From Elysia crispata (taxonomy: Eukaryota; Mollusca; Gastropoda; Plakobranchidae): a stretch of DNA of 64,000 nucleotides. The stretch spans positions 1,337,501-1,401,500 of the forward strand of contig JAWDGP010003892.1 in assembly GCA_033675545.1 (NCBI GenBank). Direction: 5' to 3'. Shown here one piece after another: positions 35,200 through 47,630 of this stretch. The position numbers and the translations under genes were made by a program. The notes beneath the pieces are model-generated. The model ran no database searches. It had not been told where the DNA came from and worked only from the letters and a program-made list of their open reading frames with translations. Position 1 is the first letter of the stretch. Each line of letters opens with the position of its first letter.

Positions 35200-36649
35200 C
35201 AGCCCCCACGCGCCAACGAGCCGTGCAATGAGCTCACGCCGAATGATGTAAGTTAAACCTCATGGAGATCTATGCAAGTCCGGGCTTCCCATCAATTATG
35301 AATGCAGCGCTGCACACTGAGGTTGAGCTTTGGCTTGGCGGTATGGCTGTCTTCGGTCCGAGAAGTCTTGTGATATCTCCAGAGAGGCATATCTAGATTC
35401 TCTCACGGTGCCTCTAGAGGTGACTAACCTAGATGTTACTCACTGTGATAGTCATTCGAGAGAGACGAGAGCAGGATCGGAAGACGAGGCTAAAGAGGAG
35501 ACTAGGAAGGGAAAAGGGGGAACGAAGGCAAAGGATGAGACTAGGAGGATACATTTAAGGGGGGGAAGGGGAGAAGGAAAAGGACGAAAATTAAGAAGAA
35601 AAAAAGGAAAGGAGGGAACATAAACAGGAAGAGAAGGAGACTAGGAAAAGAAATGAAGAAAAGAAAAAAAAAGAAGAGGAACAAAAAAAAAAGAGGGGGG
35701 GGGGGGTGGGAGGAAGAAGAGGAAGGCCAACGACAACAAGCTGAACAGCGGCAGTAAGAATTGCACATATAGTTAGGTAAGTGGAAAAAAAAAAACGAAC
35801 AAAAATTATACAGAAACTCTTTCTTTTCCGTGGTTTGTGTTTGTTTCCCCCCCCCCCCCCCCCAATTGTCCTGGAAATGATAATCATGCTCGATAATAAT
35901 TCGTCCTGTAAACAATGTGGTTTATTTTATGTTTCTCTTCCCAAAAGATTATGGTCGCCACAAACGCAAAAACCATTAATTTTGTTAAAATTTTGATTCA
36001 CTTAAAAAAATTACTAGAACTACTACATTTCTGTCTTCTTTCCGGGAAAAAAATTACTTTTGAAGTTTTCAAAAACAACCTTAAAACCAACCTATTTTAT
36101 TTTGCTTTCAAAACAATCTTAGCCATTGCACTAACACATAGTTCCTTTAAATACACATACACATATTCACCTTTATCATCATCTTATTTTTCTTCTTTTG
36201 GGGCCCTTTCAAGCACGATTTAAAACTCATATCTACTTCAGAACCAGACCAGTTGGACGATTTAAAAAAAAAAATTTTTTTTTTTAATTTGCTCTCCTAC
36301 ATGAAAGAGGAAAATCTACTTCTAATCATCTTTCAGTCTCTCTTCTTTTCGCTTAGTTTTAGTGGAGGGGAAGGGGACAGACCTTGATCGATACCAGCAG
36401 AACGCACAGGAAGATGGAAAAGGGGGGGGGGGGGGGGGGAAAGGGAGGAGAAAGGCCTCTTCCTCCACCAACGATACCCAATGCAGATTGACCCGCTCTA
36501 CTTATACAGAGTGTCTCAACCACCGGGCTTAGAGACTAATTAAGACGGGGCTCCCTGCTACATTATCTAGTAGAGCGCGAGCAGTAGTAGTAGTTAGCTC
36601 ACAGCACTTTACGATACGCAAAACTGTTCGGGACACGCAGGGGCCTTTA
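35200..36649. other. Purine-rich then AT-rich stretch
   Basis: 35460-35710 is almost purely A/G on the plus strand. 35849-35863 is a C run. Near 36060-36110 a frame reads FEVFKNNLKTNLFYFAF, faintly like the last residues of some LINE proteins, but too little is readable to call it. Confidence 0.4.
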
Positions 36650-36980
36650 AAAGCAGAGCGATTTTAGGGGCCTTGAGGAAAGGTGGAGTTCAATTATAGT
36701 TGTAGACACTTAAAAAGAAATGGATTAAAGAAAAAAAAAAACATTTCACGGTTAAGACGATCTTTTCATCCTTTAAAAACTGGTCGCACACAGACAAAAT
36801 TTTAAAAGCACATCAATTTTAGGGGCCTTGTGGGGAAAGTCGGAGTTCAATTATAGTTTTAGACGCTTACAGTGAAAGAAAGATTTTTTTTTAAAAGCCC
36901 CAAAGAAAAGCATTTCAAAGTTAAGACTATCTTTTCGTGATTTATTTAAAAAACTTTTGGCACACACCAAACTCGACTAA
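36650..36980 (+). repeat. About 156-bp imperfect tandem duplication
   Basis: ATTTTAGGGGCCTTG at about 36661 recurs at about 36817, followed in both units by GGAGTTCAATTATAGTT, a lysine-codon-like A-rich stretch, CATTTCA and TTAAGACNATCTTTTC. Unit ends are not sharp. Confidence 0.75.
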
Positions 36981-37079
36981 TATTAATTTCTACAATGTTT
37001 AACGCCCCTGAGTCTGTCCCAGAGACTGACGGTTATCATCTGAAAGAAAATAATAAATACAATATGGGGGAATCAGCTA

Positions 37080-37280
37080 TTCCTGCACTTTCCAAAATAT
37101 CTACATTAAGATCATTTAATCGCTTCATATAAGGATACGAAATTCCGAAAAAGTGCATGCTAACTGCACTGTCTTGCCAAAATTCATAATTGCACATTTA
37201 TTTCAACCCACATGATAATGAATTTTTAAAAGGATCTGTGAAAAAAATTGAGGTTTTACTGAATTACCCGACTATACCTA
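37080..37280 (+). repeat. Dispersed repeat copy 1
   Basis: A block with GTGCA...ACTGC, GCACATTTATTTCAACCCAC and ATGATAATGAA aligns in order, with many substitutions, to 45920-46120. Unknown family. Confidence 0.5.
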
Positions 37281-37609
37281 TAGAGAATAAGCCATGTGTT
37301 ACTTCCTCATACTAGAGCTCAGTTCCTGGTTTTAAAAATGACGTACAAAACGAATCACCCCTGAAGAGCAAGAGGGTTGAAGTCTCAGGTGGATTTTAAT
37401 TAATCTTTTAACGACTTGGACCAATCCTGCTCTGAATGTGCAACATGATTGTGTTGTAAAGATAATAGCTGAAGCGGCTAACAAGGGGGGGGGGGGGTTA
37501 ACCCATATCGCTCTTATTTACTCTGTTTACAACCACCGCTGACCGCAGACGTTGCACATATATTTTCTCCACGTTAGAAGCTAGTTTAGTCTAATTTTTT
37601 AATTTATGA

Positions 37610-37935
37610 ACAAGTTTTTGTAAATACATATTATTATCCATCTTAATACTCAAGCGGGATGGGCCCTGAGCTCCTCCAGAGATGGCGCCATGTCATGATG
37701 TTGGTGATGATGATGATGAAACAGTTCATATGACATGCTGAATGCATTCAAAACGGCTAAACGGTCTTTCCACCACAGGCTGCTCCTAGATCTCTTTCCA
37801 TGCTTGCCTAAGCTTAATATTAATTTTAGAATGTATGCGACACATACTTCACCCGGCAGCAGTGGGATTTGAACCCGCGACGGAATGCCTCAATTCTTTC
37901 AGTACTTCATACGACTTGTTTCAATACCTTTCACT
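37610..37935 (-). mobile_element. Probable tRNA-derived retroposon fragment
   Basis: On the minus strand a good B-box core (GGGTTCAAATCCC, 37864-37876) is followed downstream by GCTGCCGGGTGAAGT and then, at 37640-37720, by a GGCGCCATCT region next to a (CAT)n/(GATG)n run. No clear A box was found. The layout suits an old SINE or LINE-tail fragment; the limits are approximate. Confidence 0.3.
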
Positions 37936-38917
37936 GTAGTTTCAGTGCCTGGTAATTGTAAGATAACTGCATGGCACACAGTGGCGTGCTATGATAGCGA
38001 GGTTTGTTGCAGTATCTCATTTCTTTTCATGATAATCATTTTAGAACAACTAAGTATTTGTGAGTTGAGTGGCACACGGAGAACTGACGCAGCGATGTTC
38101 ATAGACAGCTCTTTAACACAGTACATTTAGAAATTTAGGGCACCAAAAACAAACAAAGCCCAGAACTTTATACGTCAATTAAAAAACAGAAGTTACGGCT
38201 TTCTTTTTTCAACTGGAAGACCTAATTAAAAATACTGATGTCTGTAACTAGTTGGCAGTTCAGCTCTCTAATATACAGACTGGATGTAATTCCCACCTTG
38301 CGTCAGGAAAGCTAAGCTAACAGGTGCTTTAACAAACTTACCGGCAACTAATCCCTAGGTTGTTCTTAGAAACCTTTGCTCAAAATTTTCATGTTCTCCA
38401 CAGGATCGAATAAAATCGAAGACTTAGTTACGACCCTTGCTGTTCATTCACAAATAAATCTTTCCTTTTTTTCTTTTTTTAATGAAACGCGGTTTAACAT
38501 CACAGAGCTACGCCCATCTTTTAAAGGAAAAGAAATTGGCTTAATCGGGTAAAATATCACCACAATATTACACCGATATTCTTCTTTACATAAAAAATTG
38601 ACTATTTTGGTTCTGCTGAATTAAATCCTTCCATGAATTCGAAAAAATAGAAATACCAGTTGAACATGTAAAAATTTACAATTTATCCATTATCTGACGG
38701 TGGCCCACCTTGCGAGAGAAATTATTGATAAGACTTAAACTACATGTATTAAAAAAGGCCATTAGCAGCACAAGTAGATACATCGCACTGTCAGACAAGC
38801 AGTATTAAATTGTATCTTTCCCTTCTTCCCCCTCCTTCCTAAAAGAACTTGATGGTCTGAAAGTGTCAGCATTTTTTTTTTACAGTTATAGTGTAAGCAA
38901 TCGTTTCTTTCTAGCTG

Positions 38918-38942
38918 TTGTTGTTGCTGTTGTTGTTTATAA

Positions 38943-39012
<70 letters not shown>

Positions 39013-39046
39013 ATTATTATTATTGTTGTTGTTGTTGTTGTTGTTG
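38918..39046 (+). repeat. (TTG)n trinucleotide tract
   Basis: Mostly TTG with a short ATT block near its end. Confidence 0.96.
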
Positions 39047-39320
39047 CTGATGTAGCATTTGAAGTGGTAGAAATAGAAGAAAGAATTTCTCTCTCCCTTT
39101 CTCCCCATCCTTCATGCTGAGTAGTGATACGAGATCCAGTTTCTCAGAAGGAACACGCATTCATTATTGATTGTTCATCTGTTGACCGAGGCATCTATTG
39201 GGGTTCCTTCCGGGGGGATAACTTTACTCCTGCTCCCAAAAGGGAAGAACTAAGTCTTGGTCTATATCCCACTCCTCGCGCTCTGTCACGTTCAACTCAA
39301 CCACCACGTGTGTGTGTATG

Positions 39321-39455
<135 letters not shown>

Positions 39456-41069
39456 CTCTCTCTTTGAATGCCATCGGACCCAAACCTCTACTTCCCTTTT
39501 TCGCCCAACCTTTTCTCGAAACATTTTCAATCTTTACTTTCTCTTTGAATTTTTTTTTCTTTTCTTTTTTTTAAATCGCTACTCTCACTTACTAATATTC
39601 CTTTTCCGAAAAGGGGGAAAATTTTGATTCACAACCTTTGGGCCTAGTAACAGCGTACAAATCTGACGAGCCTTATCCTGTTCGTATTAAGAGCGGAAAA
39701 AAAAAATCAAAACCACACCAACTTGCGGCAACTCAGCCCGAAGCAACCACACCATTGCGAAAACTCCTCATTTCGGTGCGAGGTCTCCTCGCAGATGACG
39801 GCGGTCTCGCTCCAACCAGGGAAAGACAGGGGAAAAAAGAAATAATACACATCTTCATGATACTGTCCTGCTTTCTTTTTTCTTTTTTTTTTTTTTTTCA
39901 GCGCGTTATGGTATTAGTCTCATTCCATCTTATGCCTCTGAGTCAACTTTCCCTCAAAGCAACCCCCCCCCCTCCCCCTGACCCCTCTGATCAATGAGAT
40001 TCTTCTGATACAAAGATTAAAAAAAAAAAAAATCTACGATCGCCTTATTTCGGACACTTAAGTACCAAAACTCTCTTAGCTTGTCTAAGATAGGTCTGTA
40101 TATTAGTGCTAGAGTCAAAGAATAGTTTAGGAAATAAAGCTAAATCTGAAAAATACATAGAAATAGTCACTAAATGAAACTTTAAACAAAGCAATAAAAA
40201 AAAAACCAAATAAATTAAAAAATCAGAAAAACTATTAAAGGAAAGTCAGGAATTTCTATCTTATGTCTTTCCACGATGAAGCTTAAGTTGGTAATCTTTA
40301 CATTCTTAATACGGTAAGTATACAACTTTTTTTTTAAACTCTGTTTTCTTTTACTTTCAATCGGGAAGTGTCACTGCCATTCAAATCAGATGAAAAGATT
40401 CAACAGGCTCCTATCCTACATACCGGTCACTGGAATCTGCGCGTTACTGTTAACAGGACACTGAATAAAACCAATACGGATAAGTTACGGCATCCTCTCT
40501 CTGGGAGTCTTTAAGTTCCTCCCAATCAATAACGCCCCCCACACACACACACACACAAAATTAAAATAAAAACGGCTCACAGCCAACACGTGCACGCAAA
40601 TCGCTGCTAGTAAAGAAATGACAGGTGCTTCCGAATTCAATGGTTGTATTTGGTTCGGATCTGATCTTCCCAGTAAAGATTGCAAATCTTTCATGAGGCT
40701 TAGAAAATACTTTACAATGACGCTCTTTTTGTGGGGGGCGTATTGGTTTAAGCGAGCATACGGACGCAAGCATTTTTCGGTCATTTTCAGTCAAAGCTAT
40801 AGTTCTTAACCACTGTTGAGCAGTAAGAAAATGGGCCTAATCTTCAATAAACGCCAAGACCAAGGGGCCTTTTCACTTGTCTGTTTATGCATCAGTATGG
40901 TATAAAAATTATAATTATATAGATACGACAATGTTCACAATTTGAAGATTAGAAAGGAACTGACTAGGAAAAGTTCAACTGAACCGAGTATCAGCTATTA
41001 TATAGTTACAACAATATGTATTCACAATTTGCTGTGTAGAAAGAAAGTGGCTAAGGAAAATTAACTGAC

Positions 41070-41234
41070 CTGAGTCTCAGCCTCGTTCTCGAGATGCCTG
41101 CGCAGCTCCGCGCGCCGATCCTGCGCCTTGACCAGCGCGTGCTGCAAGACCAGTTTACGGTTGAGGATCTGATGGCGCTCCTGGAGGATTTCAGCTCTCG
41201 CCTGGTCCCAAGTGTCAGCAACCCACTCCAGGCG
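41070..41234 (-). CDS. Host exon encoding coiled coil (55 codons)
   Basis: On the minus strand a pyrimidine-rich tract ending TTTCCCAG is followed by 165 bp of open frame and a good donor (CAG|GTCAGT). The exon starts and ends in phase 0. It encodes RLEWVADTWDQARAEI, LQERHQILNRKLVLQHAL and VKAQDRRAELRRHLENEAE, a charged amphipathic helix with Leu/Val heptad spacing, so almost certainly coiled coil. Base composition is clearly more GC-rich than the flanks. The next upstream candidate exon (43512-43630) ends in phase 0, so the two are compatible as neighbours. I do not recognise the protein; cytoskeletal, centrosomal or ciliary coiled-coil proteins are possible. Confidence 0.65.
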
Positions 41235-41362
41235 CTGGGAAAAACGAAAGACAAGAAGAAAAAACTGGTTATTTAAAACTAAAAACAAGCAGAGATTTTA
41301 AGTGGCGGAAAGCAAGGGTTGGTCTTATTTCAGTCATTGATGGCACTTATTCACATGAAATC

Positions 41363-41736
41363 TCAGCGACATTGGCGCAGATCTCTTCAAAACTGGCTTT
41401 TTTGTCGAGATTCTCTATGAGCGACATTGGCGGAGATCTCTTCAAAACTGGCTTTTTTGTCGAGATTTTCTATGAGCAACATTGGCGGAGATCTCTTCAA
41501 AACTTGCTTTTTTTTTGTCGAGATTTTCTATGAGCAACACTGGCGGAGATCTCTTCAAAACTGGCTTTTTGTCGAGATTTTCTATGAGCGACATTGGTGG
41601 GGATCTATCTCTTCAAAACTGGCTTTTTTGTCGAGATTTTCTATGAGCGATATTGGTGGAGATCTCTTCAAAACTGGCTTTTTTGTCGAGATTTTCTATG
41701 AGCGAAATTGGTGGGGATCTATCTCTTCAAAACCAG
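41363..41736 (+). repeat. 55-59 bp tandem repeat, 7 copies
   Basis: ATCTCTTCAAAACTGGC recurs at about 41381, 41436, 41491, 41549, 41607, 41662 and 41721. Each unit also carries GTCGAGATTTTCTATGAGCG. The array starts about 130 bp upstream (in gene sense) of the coiled-coil exon at 41070-41234, so it lies in the presumed intron next to the splice acceptor. Confidence 0.92.
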
Positions 41737-42968
41737 GCAAGCATCAAAACGAGAGACAGATGCATAAAACCGTTGCCCTAAGTTTTGAGTTAAAAGTTAT
41801 GATCGCAAGTCTAAAACAAGAGTAAACAAATAATTATATAGTTGTCTCGCGAACGACACTATGTAACTAATCGTTCATGGTATTATAGAATATGGATCTT
41901 TGCATCCTTTCCAGAATATGGAAATGTCCCGAAAAGGTGAAATATAAATGGTCCACACATAGATATTGTTGTGAAAGTTGACCAATGCTCTAAATGCACA
42001 TTCGTAAAATTTACAGCTAATTAAAGACATTAGAAACAATGTTTCACGATCTTGATCTAGATTCTAGATGAGAATCTACAGCAGATTAAATCTCTGACCG
42101 ACAAAACCCAAACGGGCGAATGTGCTGCTGGGTGTCAATATTATTATTATGAATCAGGCATGCAAACGATGAGGATACCCCCAGCCTCACTAGGCGAGGC
42201 CTGTGCACTTCAGCTGCTGTCGTAAATATACATCCTACATTGTTTTGCGCTGACCTTCCTTGTTTTGACAAGGGCAGCGGGTCAGTGTGTTGTTATGCTG
42301 CTGGCGCACGGTCATTTGTCACGTGACTAAACCCGACAATAGTACACATACACGCACATGAAAGATAACGCGGTGACCCGAGGAAAAGCATCATAGAACA
42401 GTCAACTTGTAACGTTGATTTTTTTTTTCTTTTCAATCCGCAGAAACAGGATCACAATAAATAAATAAATAAATAAATAAATAAATATAAGAATCTGTGT
42501 TACTGATAAAATTGTAAAGTCAAGCCTTCGATAAGGGATATTCCCATGTCTTGTGCTTCAATAATTAGACTGTTTTGCTAAATTTGATTCATGTTTATTA
42601 ACGCCCACGATTCTTGAGTCAGCTGGTTAGAAAACCATTTATGTGTTAAAAAATAATTTCAATATTTTAAAAAAAATGAAAAAAAAAACAAGAAATAAAT
42701 AAACAACAACAACAACAACAACAAAAAAAAAACAACCAAAACAAAACCGTTAAGATCGCGAACACAAATTACTCTCCAAGAGACAAAAAAAAATGATATC
42801 GCTGATATCATTGCTGCTGATAATGCCCTTTCTGACTTCGTCAAGCAATCAGTATCGCTAGAGTTTAGGCAGGAAGTTTGATTTAACATTCTATCCGATA
42901 CAATACAAACATCGCGACGAGAATCGATATTCGCGTTGTTGAAAGGTTGGGGGAACATTGGTTTGCCC

Positions 42969-43395
42969 GCACTGAGGAGGTGAGGAAAGGGTGTTACTGC
43001 ACATGTACATGTGTTCACAGGGAGGGGAAGCCTCACTTAACGCCCTCAGGGTCCAGGATTTAGATGGTGTTTCAAATTTGTCGCGCGGGTCACCGTCAAG
43101 TCACGGTTGGCGATACGCAGGAATGATACCACTGGATCCAACCCAACCGTGAGGGGCTCACATTAGACAGTCGGAAGACAGAACACTAGCACTGAGGAGG
43201 TGAAGAAAGGGAGCTCTCGTGAGTTCACAAAGAGAGGGAGCCCCACATTTAACGCCCAAAGGGCCAGGGATTTAAATAATGTTTCAAACTTGTCCGGGTC
43301 GCCGTAACGTCACGATTGGTGAAACGCAGGAATGATAGGAACCCAATCCAGCCGTGAGGGGTTCAACCTGGGGCTGTCGGCAAATAGAGCACTCG
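42969..43395 (+). repeat. 220-bp imperfect tandem duplication
   Basis: GCACTGAGGAGGTGA occurs at 42969 and 43189. The two units share TTTAAC/CTTAACGCCC, AGGGATTTA, TGTTTCAAA, CGCAGGAATGATA and CCGTGAGGGG in the same order, with many substitutions. The unit is GC-richer than the flanks and may be a duplicated old retroposon. It sits in the presumed intron between the two phase-matched host exons. Confidence 0.8.
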
Positions 43396-43511
43396 CGAGG
43401 AGAATGCAAGAGGGGGGGAGGGGTCTTGCTTGACTTTGCCTACTCTCTCCCGTCGGGCAGAAATAATTTTCACAATGGGACACTAGATTCAGGGTGACCA
43501 ATGACAATGAC

Positions 43512-43630
43512 CTCTGCTCTTGGCTTCAGGGATGAGATATAACCCAGTTTCGCTTTCCTCCGCTTCATCACGTTGTAGCCGTCGCGAGTAATCTCATGGG
43601 TGATATTTTCCAAAAGGTCATGGTATTGAA
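43512..43630 (-). CDS. Host exon upstream of the coiled-coil exon (about 39 codons)
   Basis: On the minus strand the acceptor TTTTTATTTTACACCCACCGCAG is followed by two bases completing a split codon and 39 codons encoding QYHDLLENITHEITRDGYNV and MKRRKAKLGYISSLKPRAE. The likely donor is GAG|GTCATT, a weak but possible site. The frame stays open a little into the putative intron. Ending in phase 0, it would splice in frame to the exon at 41070-41234, giving a continuous charged helical text across the junction. The gene is unrecognised. The exon assignment is an inference from splice signals, phase match and protein-like composition. Confidence 0.5.
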
Positions 43631-44449
43631 CTGCGGTGGGTGTAAAATAAAAAGCGAGGTGAACTAGACTTAACTGGTTCATCTGAGCGACGCACCACGC
43701 CCGTTTTGGTAGACCAGAGTCCGATATACAAGTTGTGACTCCACTTGTCACGTGAGATCTATTGATCGTTTGAGCCGGTATATTCTGTCCACTTTAACGC
43801 GAAATAAAACATTTTATTCCATATTTCGAAGAGGTAAGTCGCACCAGTTTTGAGATATTGGTGAGCGTTGAGAAACAAATTACAGAAAAACGCATGATAC
43901 GAACCCGCTTAAGAAAGACTTTTGCTTATCACGAGGGAGCGGATCGAACTCGGTCACGAGTTCTCGCATTAATGAAATGTTGAACAATTCATTAATAATT
44001 AAGCAAAAAAAATCTTTAAGAATCAAATCGCTAGGATACCGTAATATAAACAAGCATTAATCCCCAATCAATCCACTCCAGTACGACCACAACCAGCGTT
44101 AATGTGGGTAAATTGCGTGCATTATTTTGATCAAAAAAAAAAAAAAAATCTTGGTGACAAGCCCACGACGCACCCCAACACACTCCTACACATTCCCTTC
44201 TAACTCCCCCTGTACAGCCTGTCCATCACTTCCCCGCCCTCAATTCTCCATTCAGTGTTGTCTGAAAGCAATAATGAGAAAGGCGTGTACGTGCCTTTCA
44301 CCCACTCATTGATCAGTAAGCGCAGCTAGGTCGTAAATAAGCCGCCCGCTGGCGAATCGGTCAATAACCTACACACGCTCGGCACTATATCAGCAGCTTG
44401 AGTACACTGATGCTCGTGCGTTCAATGCACAATTGTCCGTGTGTTTGAG

Positions 44450-44576
<127 letters not shown>

Positions 44577-44991
44577 TTTCTGACTAATTATATAATAGGG
44601 TAAAATTTGATAAAAGAGATTTACAATTATACATAATTATGTATAGAAAGACATAAAGATAGAAAGAAACATACATAACTAGGCCGATATCTATATCTAT
44701 CTGTATATCTATCTAAATGTAGATCGTCTTTAAAGCAAACAAACAAAAAAAGTAAGAAAATAATTATATAAAACTAAAATTTTTTAAAGCAAATTTGCGC
44801 TTGCTTTCTCTATATCGATCGTAATCACTACACTGTACATAAAGACAATCAAGAGTAAATTATTAAAGGTCGGAAAGATTTAAATTTTCTTATCGACACT
44901 AAAAAAAAGTGATGATCAAAGGGTAGAATTGTTACATAAAATATCAGTTAAAAAGTCTAAAGCTTTTTATACAGGCTCTTTCAATCCCTAT

Positions 44992-44992
<1 letters not shown>

Positions 44993-45060
<68 letters not shown>
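44993..45060 (+). repeat. (GA)n microsatellite
   Basis: Pure GA run; a C run lies about 65 bases downstream. Confidence 0.97.
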
Positions 45061-45064
<4 letters not shown>

Positions 45065-45295
45065 AGAAAAGAAAGAGAGGCATAAACAGACAAAATAGAG
45101 AAGGGCGACAACAGCAAAGGGTGACCCCCCCCCCCCCCAAAAAAAAATAAAATAAAATAAACCGTTAATAGAAACAGAGGAAAGAGAGGAGGAAGATAGA
45201 GAGGGATAAAAAAAAAGAGGAAAGGAGGCATGAATAGACAAAATAGTGAAAAGCTGGGAAAGGAAAGGGTTGAAATGCAGTGAACAGAGAGAGCG

Positions 45296-45296
<1 letters not shown>

Positions 45297-45367
<71 letters not shown>
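45297..45367 (+). repeat. (GA)n microsatellite
   Basis: Pure GA run after GAGCGAGC. Confidence 0.97.
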
Positions 45368-45370
<3 letters not shown>

Positions 45371-45596
45371 GTCAGAATTTACACAAAGACACGCAGAGAG
45401 AAAGATGCAAAGAGCGAAGGATGGAGTGCATTTTTTTAATGCAATAACTACAAAGTGTGACGTCGTTACCTAATAAGTACATTTAAAATAATCACTTTCT
45501 AAGGCTATAAAGAAAAAAAGATAAAACCAAAAATAAGAATAAGGCTCATATCCAGTTAGAGGCAAAATGCGAGGTATATCGATAGCAAACGTTGTG

Positions 45597-45630
45597 TGTA
45601 TATGTGTATGTGTACATATGTATGTATGTA

Positions 45631-45664
<34 letters not shown>
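45597..45664 (+). repeat. (GTAT)/(AT)n microsatellite
   Basis: GTGTATATGTGT units grade into pure AT. Confidence 0.93.
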
Positions 45665-45665
<1 letters not shown>

Positions 45666-45919
45666 TACAAATTGCCATATAAGTATAATACTACGACCCC
45701 TACTTGTGATCGGCGAGCAGGGCAATCGACGTCGCAGTCCAATTAAATATCTTTAGGGGTTTCCTGACCTGGTGACTGATTTGACTCACCCATAATCTCT
45801 GATCCTACGCAAAACTAGTTACAATCGTTTTCAACTGAAAGGTTGACCAGTCCTTTTTTTCTCTGGATGAGACGTTTCAAGTATTTGGAAAACTAGGGGA
45901 ACTTAAAACAATACGGGAA

Positions 45920-46120
45920 GTCTTTTCCCAACCTATTTTGAGATCTATTTAAACTCATATTAAGAAGACTTGCGATTACTACATAAAGTGCATAATATGG
46001 TGCACTGCCTTTCGGGAATTCATAGCTAGCTGCGCATTTATTTAAACCTATATGATAATGAACTTCAAAAAAGACATTTAATAGAGTTGGATTTCACATA
46101 ATTAGCCAACTATTCTTATT
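45920..46120 (+). repeat. Dispersed repeat copy 2
   Basis: Carries GCGCATTTATTTAAACCTA and TATGATAATGAACTTC, matching 37080-37280 in the same orientation. An old interspersed element is likely. Confidence 0.5.
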
Positions 46121-46581
46121 TCTAAATTAAAAAAAAGAGAGAGAGAAAAAGGGGGAGGGGGATGCCAAAGAAAAAAAATATTTAAGAAATAATAAAAAAT
46201 AATTTTTAAAAAATCGAGGGAAAAAAAACAATTATTGAGTGGTCCTGTTTGCACAATCCCGCACACGATAAATGATTAGATAAAGCACGTGACTGTTTCC
46301 TGCGCTGAGATTTACACACCTGTATACACACTCAAGATACACACCATTACAGCCGGATGAAAGAAACTTTACGGCCTTCCAACACCATCGCGCTTCTTAA
46401 AAATGAGTCAAGCGTATCCAATAAGTTTTCCACTATCAAACGGAACTACTTTCTTCTGATATTTTTATTCTCCTCAGCATTCCCCAAGCTTTACAACTCA
46501 AGCTTCGCTTTTCCTACCACCACTATAATCGGCGAGTCAATCCGAGAGTTCTAGTGCGTGCAAATATGTAAAGTTAAAAAA

Positions 46582-46582
<1 letters not shown>

Positions 46583-46664
<82 letters not shown>
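46583..46664 (+). repeat. (AAT)n trinucleotide tract
   Basis: Pure AAT units. Confidence 0.97.
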
Positions 46665-47224
46665 CGTGAATGAGTAAAACGTCATACAAGGATTCCTTGC
46701 ATCAAGCCATTTATTTAAGACCTGTGAAATACGCTGGTTTTTGACGCGTAGCATGAAATAATGAAACAACAGAAAGAAAGAAATGGAGCGGAAAGGAACT
46801 AGGGTATTGAGGATATTAGGAGGAAGAGAATGTGAAAGAGATCTGCACAGCACTATGTTTATAAATGAACAGCACACATTTTAGACCAGGGACTGACATA
46901 TTACAGAAAAACGTACAGTAATGTAATAGATAGACGTGACCGATAAATTTAAACTTTAGAAAAAATGGCAGGGGGGAGAGAGAGAGAGAGAAAAACCACA
47001 GGAATGTCAAGACCAATGAAAGATAATAGGCCTACGTGATAGTTAGAGAAAAAAAAATTGGCATATTTTCTAGACCAGGGGATGATGGTAGCATCAATAG
47101 AATTAAACGCACAGAAAATGTGTTGAGATAAACACCGATTATGAAGTTTAAAAGAAAGAAAGAAAGAAAAAAGTGAGGAATTGGTGTGCAACCACCTACT
47201 TCTTAGACCCAATCAATAAATCTT

Positions 47225-47630
47225 TTAAAGGTATTCCAAACCAACGCTCATGTCAACTAAAGCAAAAATCTGTTTGGTGTCTTAACACTACAAATTTAGC
47301 CTTATTGATATAATGTTTTACTCTTTATGATATACACCTTGAGTTCAAAGCTAAACCAATGTACACCTATATTAAAACAAATGCCTGGATGGTGTCTCAA
47401 TACTGCACACTCGACCTAATAGATATTATGTAATACCTTTTGTGATCTACAGCACACACCTCTTCACCTCGAGTACGAAGCTAGACCAACGCACATTTAA
47501 AAAAAAAATGCCTACTTGGTGTAAAAAGGCTTATCATTATTTTTATCTTTGAGTGTGTGTTGTGTGTGTGTGATTTACAAAATACACCTCCTCACCTGGA
47601 GTTCCCAGCTCGACCTTCAACATACTGACA
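47225..47630 (+). repeat. About 120-bp imperfect tandem repeat, 3 copies
   Basis: TTGGTGT/ATGGTGT followed by a TACAC/CACACC block and a GAGTNCNAAGCTNGACCAA block recurs at about 47270, 47388 and 47515. The copies are strongly diverged. Confidence 0.65.

Noticed and set aside
35915-36223. LINE C-terminal frame (FEVFKNNLKTNLFYFAF)
   Set aside because: The resemblance covers only about 17 residues and the rest is low complexity.
37840-37935. tRNA gene on the minus strand
   Set aside because: A good B box but no A box or cloverleaf; listed instead as a retroposon fragment.
40485-40809. Overlapping minus- and plus-strand frames
   Set aside because: They are mutual shadows and end in a CA repeat; neither has acceptor and donor sites compatible with the exon at 41070-41234.
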